Source: Trujillonella endophytica
GTDB taxonomy: Bacteria; Actinomycetota; Actinomycetes; Mycobacteriales; Geodermatophilaceae
Length of the DNA: 64,000 bases
NCBI RefSeq assembly: GCF_900110555.1
Contig: NZ_FOEE01000009.1
Location: 62,001 to 126,000, forward strand
Reading direction: 5' to 3'
The position numbers and the translations under genes were made by a program. Positions 61,769-64,000 of this stretch are shown piece after piece. Under the pieces are notes generated by a model. It searched no databases. It worked only from the letters and a program-made list of their open reading frames with translations, and was not told the origin of the DNA. Each line of letters starts with the position of its first letter. Positions within the stretch are counted from its first letter, which is position 1.

Positions 61769-63526
61769 CTACGTGAAGTCGGGGTCGTTCTCGCCCTGAC
61801 GACGCCCGGCGGTGCCACCGATCTCGCTGACCCCGCCGTAGGGCTCGTGCCGCTTGCCCACGTGCGCCTCGCGGTGCAGCCGCTCCACCAGGTGCGGGTA
61901 GTGCGCCTCGAAGGCCGGCCGCTCGGAGCGGATCCGCGGGATCTCCGTGAAGTTGTGCCGCGGCGGCGGCGACGAGGTCGCCCACTCCAGCGAGTTGCCG
62001 TGGCCCCAGGGGTCGTCGCGCAGCGCGAGCTTCCCGTGCTTCCAGGACTTGATCACGTTGTAGAAGAACGGGATCACCGAGGCGCCGAGCACGAACGAGA
62101 AGATCGTCGAGACGACGTTCAGCGTCGTGAAGCCGTCGATCTCCTGGTAGTTGACGTAGCGGCGCGGCATGCCCTCGCCGCCCAGCCAGTGCTGGACCAG
62201 GAACGTGCCGTGGAAGCCGATGAAGGTCAGCCAGAACTGCAGCTTGCCCAGCCGCTCGTCCATCATCCGGCCGGCCATCTTCGGGAACCAGAAGTAGACG
62301 CCGGCGTAGGCGGCGAACACGACCGTGCCGAAGACGACGTAGTGGAAGTGGGCCACGACGAAGTAGCTGTCGTTCAGGTGGAAGTCCAGCGGCGGGCTGG
62401 CCAGCAGCACACCGGTCAGACCACCGAGGAGGAAGGTGATCACGAAGCCGAGCGAGAACAGCATCGGCGTCTCGAACGTCAGCTGGCCGCGCCACATGGT
62501 GCCGATCCAGTTGAAGAACTTGATGCCGGTCGGCACGGCGATCAGGTAGGTCATGAACGCGAAGAACGGCAGCAGGACCGCGCCGGTGGCGTACATGTGG
62601 TGCGCCCACACGGCGACCGAGAGGATCGCGATCAGCAGGGTCGCGCCGACCATGCCCTTGTAGCCGAACAGGGGCTTGCGGCTGAACACCGGGATGATCT
62701 CGGTGACGATGCCGAAGAACGGCAGCGCGATGATGTAGACCTCGGGGTGGCCGAAGAACCAGAAGAGGTGCTGCCACAGCATCGGCCCGCCGTTCTCGGC
62801 GGAGAAGATCAGCGAGCCGAGGTTGCGGTCGGCCAGCATGCCCATGATCGCGGCCGTCAGGATCGGGAACGCGAACAGGATCAGCAGGCTGGTGACCAGC
62901 GTGTTCCAGGTGAAGATCGGCATCCGGAACATGGTCATGCCGGGCGCGCGCAGGCAGATGATCGTGGCGATGAAGTTGACGCCACCGAGGATCGTGCCCA
63001 GGCCGCTGACCGCGAGGCCGGCGAACCACAGCGTCGCGCCCGCACCCGGGGAGTGCACCGCGTCCGACAGCGGCGCGTAGGCGTACCAGCCGAAGTCGGC
63101 GGCCCCGCCGGGGGTGAGGAAGCCCGAGACCGCGATGGTCGAGCCGAAGAGGAACAGCCAGTACGACAGCGCGTTCAGCCGCGGGAACGCGACGTCCGGC
63201 GACCCGATCTGCAGCGGCATGATCAGGTTCGCGAACGCGAAGAACAGCGGCGTCGCGAACATCAGCAGCATGATCGTGCCGTGCATGGTGACCAGCTGGT
63301 TGTACTGCTCCGGCGAGAGGTACTGCAGACCCGGCTGCGCCAGCTCCCCGCGCATCAGCATGGCCATGAGGCCGCCGATCACGAAGAACACGAACGAGGT
63401 GACCAGGTACATCAAGCCGATGGTCTTGTGGTCGGTGGTCCGCAGCAGGTTCGAGAGCCGCGAGCCCTTCTCGACCTCGCGAGCCGGGCTGGGCCTGCTC
63501 ACGATCGGAGCCGGTGCGATCGTCAC
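61769..63526 (-). CDS. ctaD: Cytochrome c oxidase subunit I (aa3-type)
   Basis: A 585-residue membrane haem-copper oxidase subunit with about twelve transmembrane segments. HGTIMLLMF near residue 80 has a low-spin haem ligand, [13 protein letters not shown] near residue 265 the CuB ligand and the cross-linked tyrosine, WAHHMYATG near residue 315 the two CuB histidines, and [10 protein letters not shown] near residue 398 the haem a/a3 ligands. The actinobacterial form ends with a hydrophilic tail, [11 protein letters not shown]. The GTG at 63526 is used. It transfers electrons to oxygen and pumps protons in the cytoplasmic membrane. Confidence 0.96.
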   Translation of the reverse strand: MTIAPAPIVSRPSPAREVEKGSRLSNLLRTTDHKTIGLMYLVTSFVFFVIGGLMAMLMRGELAQPGLQYLSPEQYNQLVTMHGTIMLLMFATPLFFAFANLIMPLQIGSPDVAFPRLNALSYWLFLFGSTIAVSGFLTPGGAADFGWYAYAPLSDAVHSPGAGATLWFAGLAVSGLGTILGGVNFIATIICLRAPGMTMFRMPIFTWNTLVTSLLILFAFPILTAAIMGMLADRNLGSLIFSAENGGPMLWQHLFWFFGHPEVYIIALPFFGIVTEIIPVFSRKPLFGYKGMVGATLLIAILSVAVWAHHMYATGAVLLPFFAFMTYLIAVPTGIKFFNWIGTMWRGQLTFETPMLFSLGFVITFLLGGLTGVLLASPPLDFHLNDSYFVVAHFHYVVFGTVVFAAYAGVYFWFPKMAGRMMDERLGKLQFWLTFIGFHGTFLVQHWLGGEGMPRRYVNYQEIDGFTTLNVVSTIFSFVLGASVIPFFYNVIKSWKHGKLALRDDPWGHGNSLEWATSSPPPRHNFTEIPRIRSERPAFEAHYPHLVERLHREAHVGKRHEPYGGVSEIGGTAGRRQGENDPDFT

Positions 63527-63593
63527 GCCGCCACCTTAGACGGTGCCTCCGGCCCACATCGCGCCGACGCCGGAGGCGACGGTCACGGTGCGG

Positions 63594-64000
63594 TCACACC
63601 CCACGGACCCAGCTGGTGACCTGCACGGCGACGGTCACCCGGACCGGCTCGGGCAGCCCCGCGACCGCGCCCACGAGGGCGTCGGGCGACAGGTGCCGGG
63701 CGTGCGGACCCATGCCCACGAGGGTGACGACGTCGGCGCGCGGCAGCTGCCGCACCTCCCGGTGGACGGTCGTCGCCGCGTGCGCCAGGTGCGGCTCCAG
63801 CGTCCCGGCGAGGCGGGCGTCCTTGTCGGGGTCGACCCGGAGCAGGCCCAGCGGAGCGACCAGCTCGACGAGGTGGTCCGGGGCCGGGGTCACGACCACC
63901 AGGCGCCCGCCGGGCGCGAGCACCCGCGCGGTCTCGGGTCCGTTGCGCGGCGCGAACACGCCGAGCACCCGGTCGACCGCAGCGTCGCGCACCGGCAGCC
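63594..64000 (-). CDS. 23S rRNA (guanine-N1)-methyltransferase, RlmA/TlrB-like, C-terminal part
   Basis: The last ~135 residues of a SAM-dependent methyltransferase; the gene runs off the right edge. VLGVFAPRNGPETARVLAPGGRLVVVTPAPDHL (cores VFAPRNGPE and PGGRLVVVTPAPDHL) and GLLRVDPDKDARLAGTLEPH match the RlmA(I)/TlrB family that methylates guanine in helix 35 of 23S rRNA and can give resistance to tylosin-like macrolides. The N-terminal zinc finger and SAM loop lie outside the window, so the assignment rests on the C-terminal motifs. Confidence 0.82.
   Translation of the reverse strand, partial: LPVRDAAVDRVLGVFAPRNGPETARVLAPGGRLVVVTPAPDHLVELVAPLGLLRVDPDKDARLAGTLEPHLAHAATTVHREVRQLPRADVVTLVGMGPHARHLSPDALVGAVAGLPEPVRVTVAVQVTSWVRGV

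Noticed and set aside
60368-63619. A 1083-codon open frame on the plus strand
   Set aside because: It is the antisense of serB and ctaD, both unmistakable.
63594-64000. Macrolide resistance determinant
   Set aside because: RlmA/TlrB-like enzymes are ordinary in actinomycetes, only part of the gene is visible, and resistance cannot be claimed.

Overview
The window is about 64 kb of very GC-rich chromosome (strong G/C bias at third codon positions, many GTG starts, ATGA/GTGA overlaps). It comes from an aerobic actinomycete. The mycobacterial-type sulfur cluster (mec-cysO-cysM with an Rv1339-like metallo-hydrolase), the clpS-DUF2017 pair, serB next to ctaD, mycofactocin-type SDR proteins and DUF3618 all support this. 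A Geodermatophilaceae or Pseudonocardiales host is my guess; no 16S rRNA or unambiguous marker is present.

Region 1 (1-24.8 kb) is a dense catabolic island. It opens with the 3' end of a cytochrome P450, a TetR repressor and an acyl-CoA dehydrogenase, facing a plus-strand operon of a HAPMO-like Baeyer-Villiger monooxygenase, an HSL-type esterase and two SDRs, an arrangement suited to degrading an aryl or cyclic ketone. A long minus-strand operon (15235 down to 7535) carries mhpA-, mhpB- and mhpC-like meta-cleavage genes, an embedded ArsR regulator, an acyl-CoA synthetase, an APH-fold kinase and an ACAD10/11-like dehydrogenase. The lower pathway (mhpD, mhpF, mhpE) diverges on the plus strand beside an IclR regulator. 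Then come a second IclR regulator, another esterase, a zinc alcohol dehydrogenase, a mycofactocin-type SDR, and a divergent pair of FMN-binding protein and CoA-transferase followed by an amidohydrolase.

Region 2 (26-32 kb) holds three paralogous branched-chain-amino-acid-type substrate-binding lipoproteins with no permease or ATPase genes, plus a tyrosine phosphatase. Their promoters connect them to Region 1: the first two share a promoter and downstream palindrome layout with the mhpA promoter, and the phosphatase promoter carries the AGAAC-N3-GTTCT palindrome found at the 2.7-kb and 23.4-kb divergent promoters. Region 3 (31.6-45.6 kb) mixes an acyl-CoA dehydrogenase, aldo/keto reductase, histidine phosphatase, degenerate EAL protein, TetR regulator, small conserved proteins, a tRNA-Leu(TAG), a fused double family-III CoA-transferase and a plus-strand acyl-CoA operon.

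Region 4 (45.6-64 kb) is mostly housekeeping: an HPP-CBS protein, rdgB-rph, a decayed gene remnant, yjbQ, a bcp-like peroxiredoxin, a lipoprotein-multicopper oxidase pair, a LigD-type polymerase, the Rv1339-like hydrolase, cysM, a cysO whose reading frame ends Gly-Gly-Cys, mec, DUF2017, clpS, pncB, pncA, serB, ctaD and the end of an rlmA/tlrB-like methyltransferase. All family calls come from reading motifs in the translated sequence; no database search was run.
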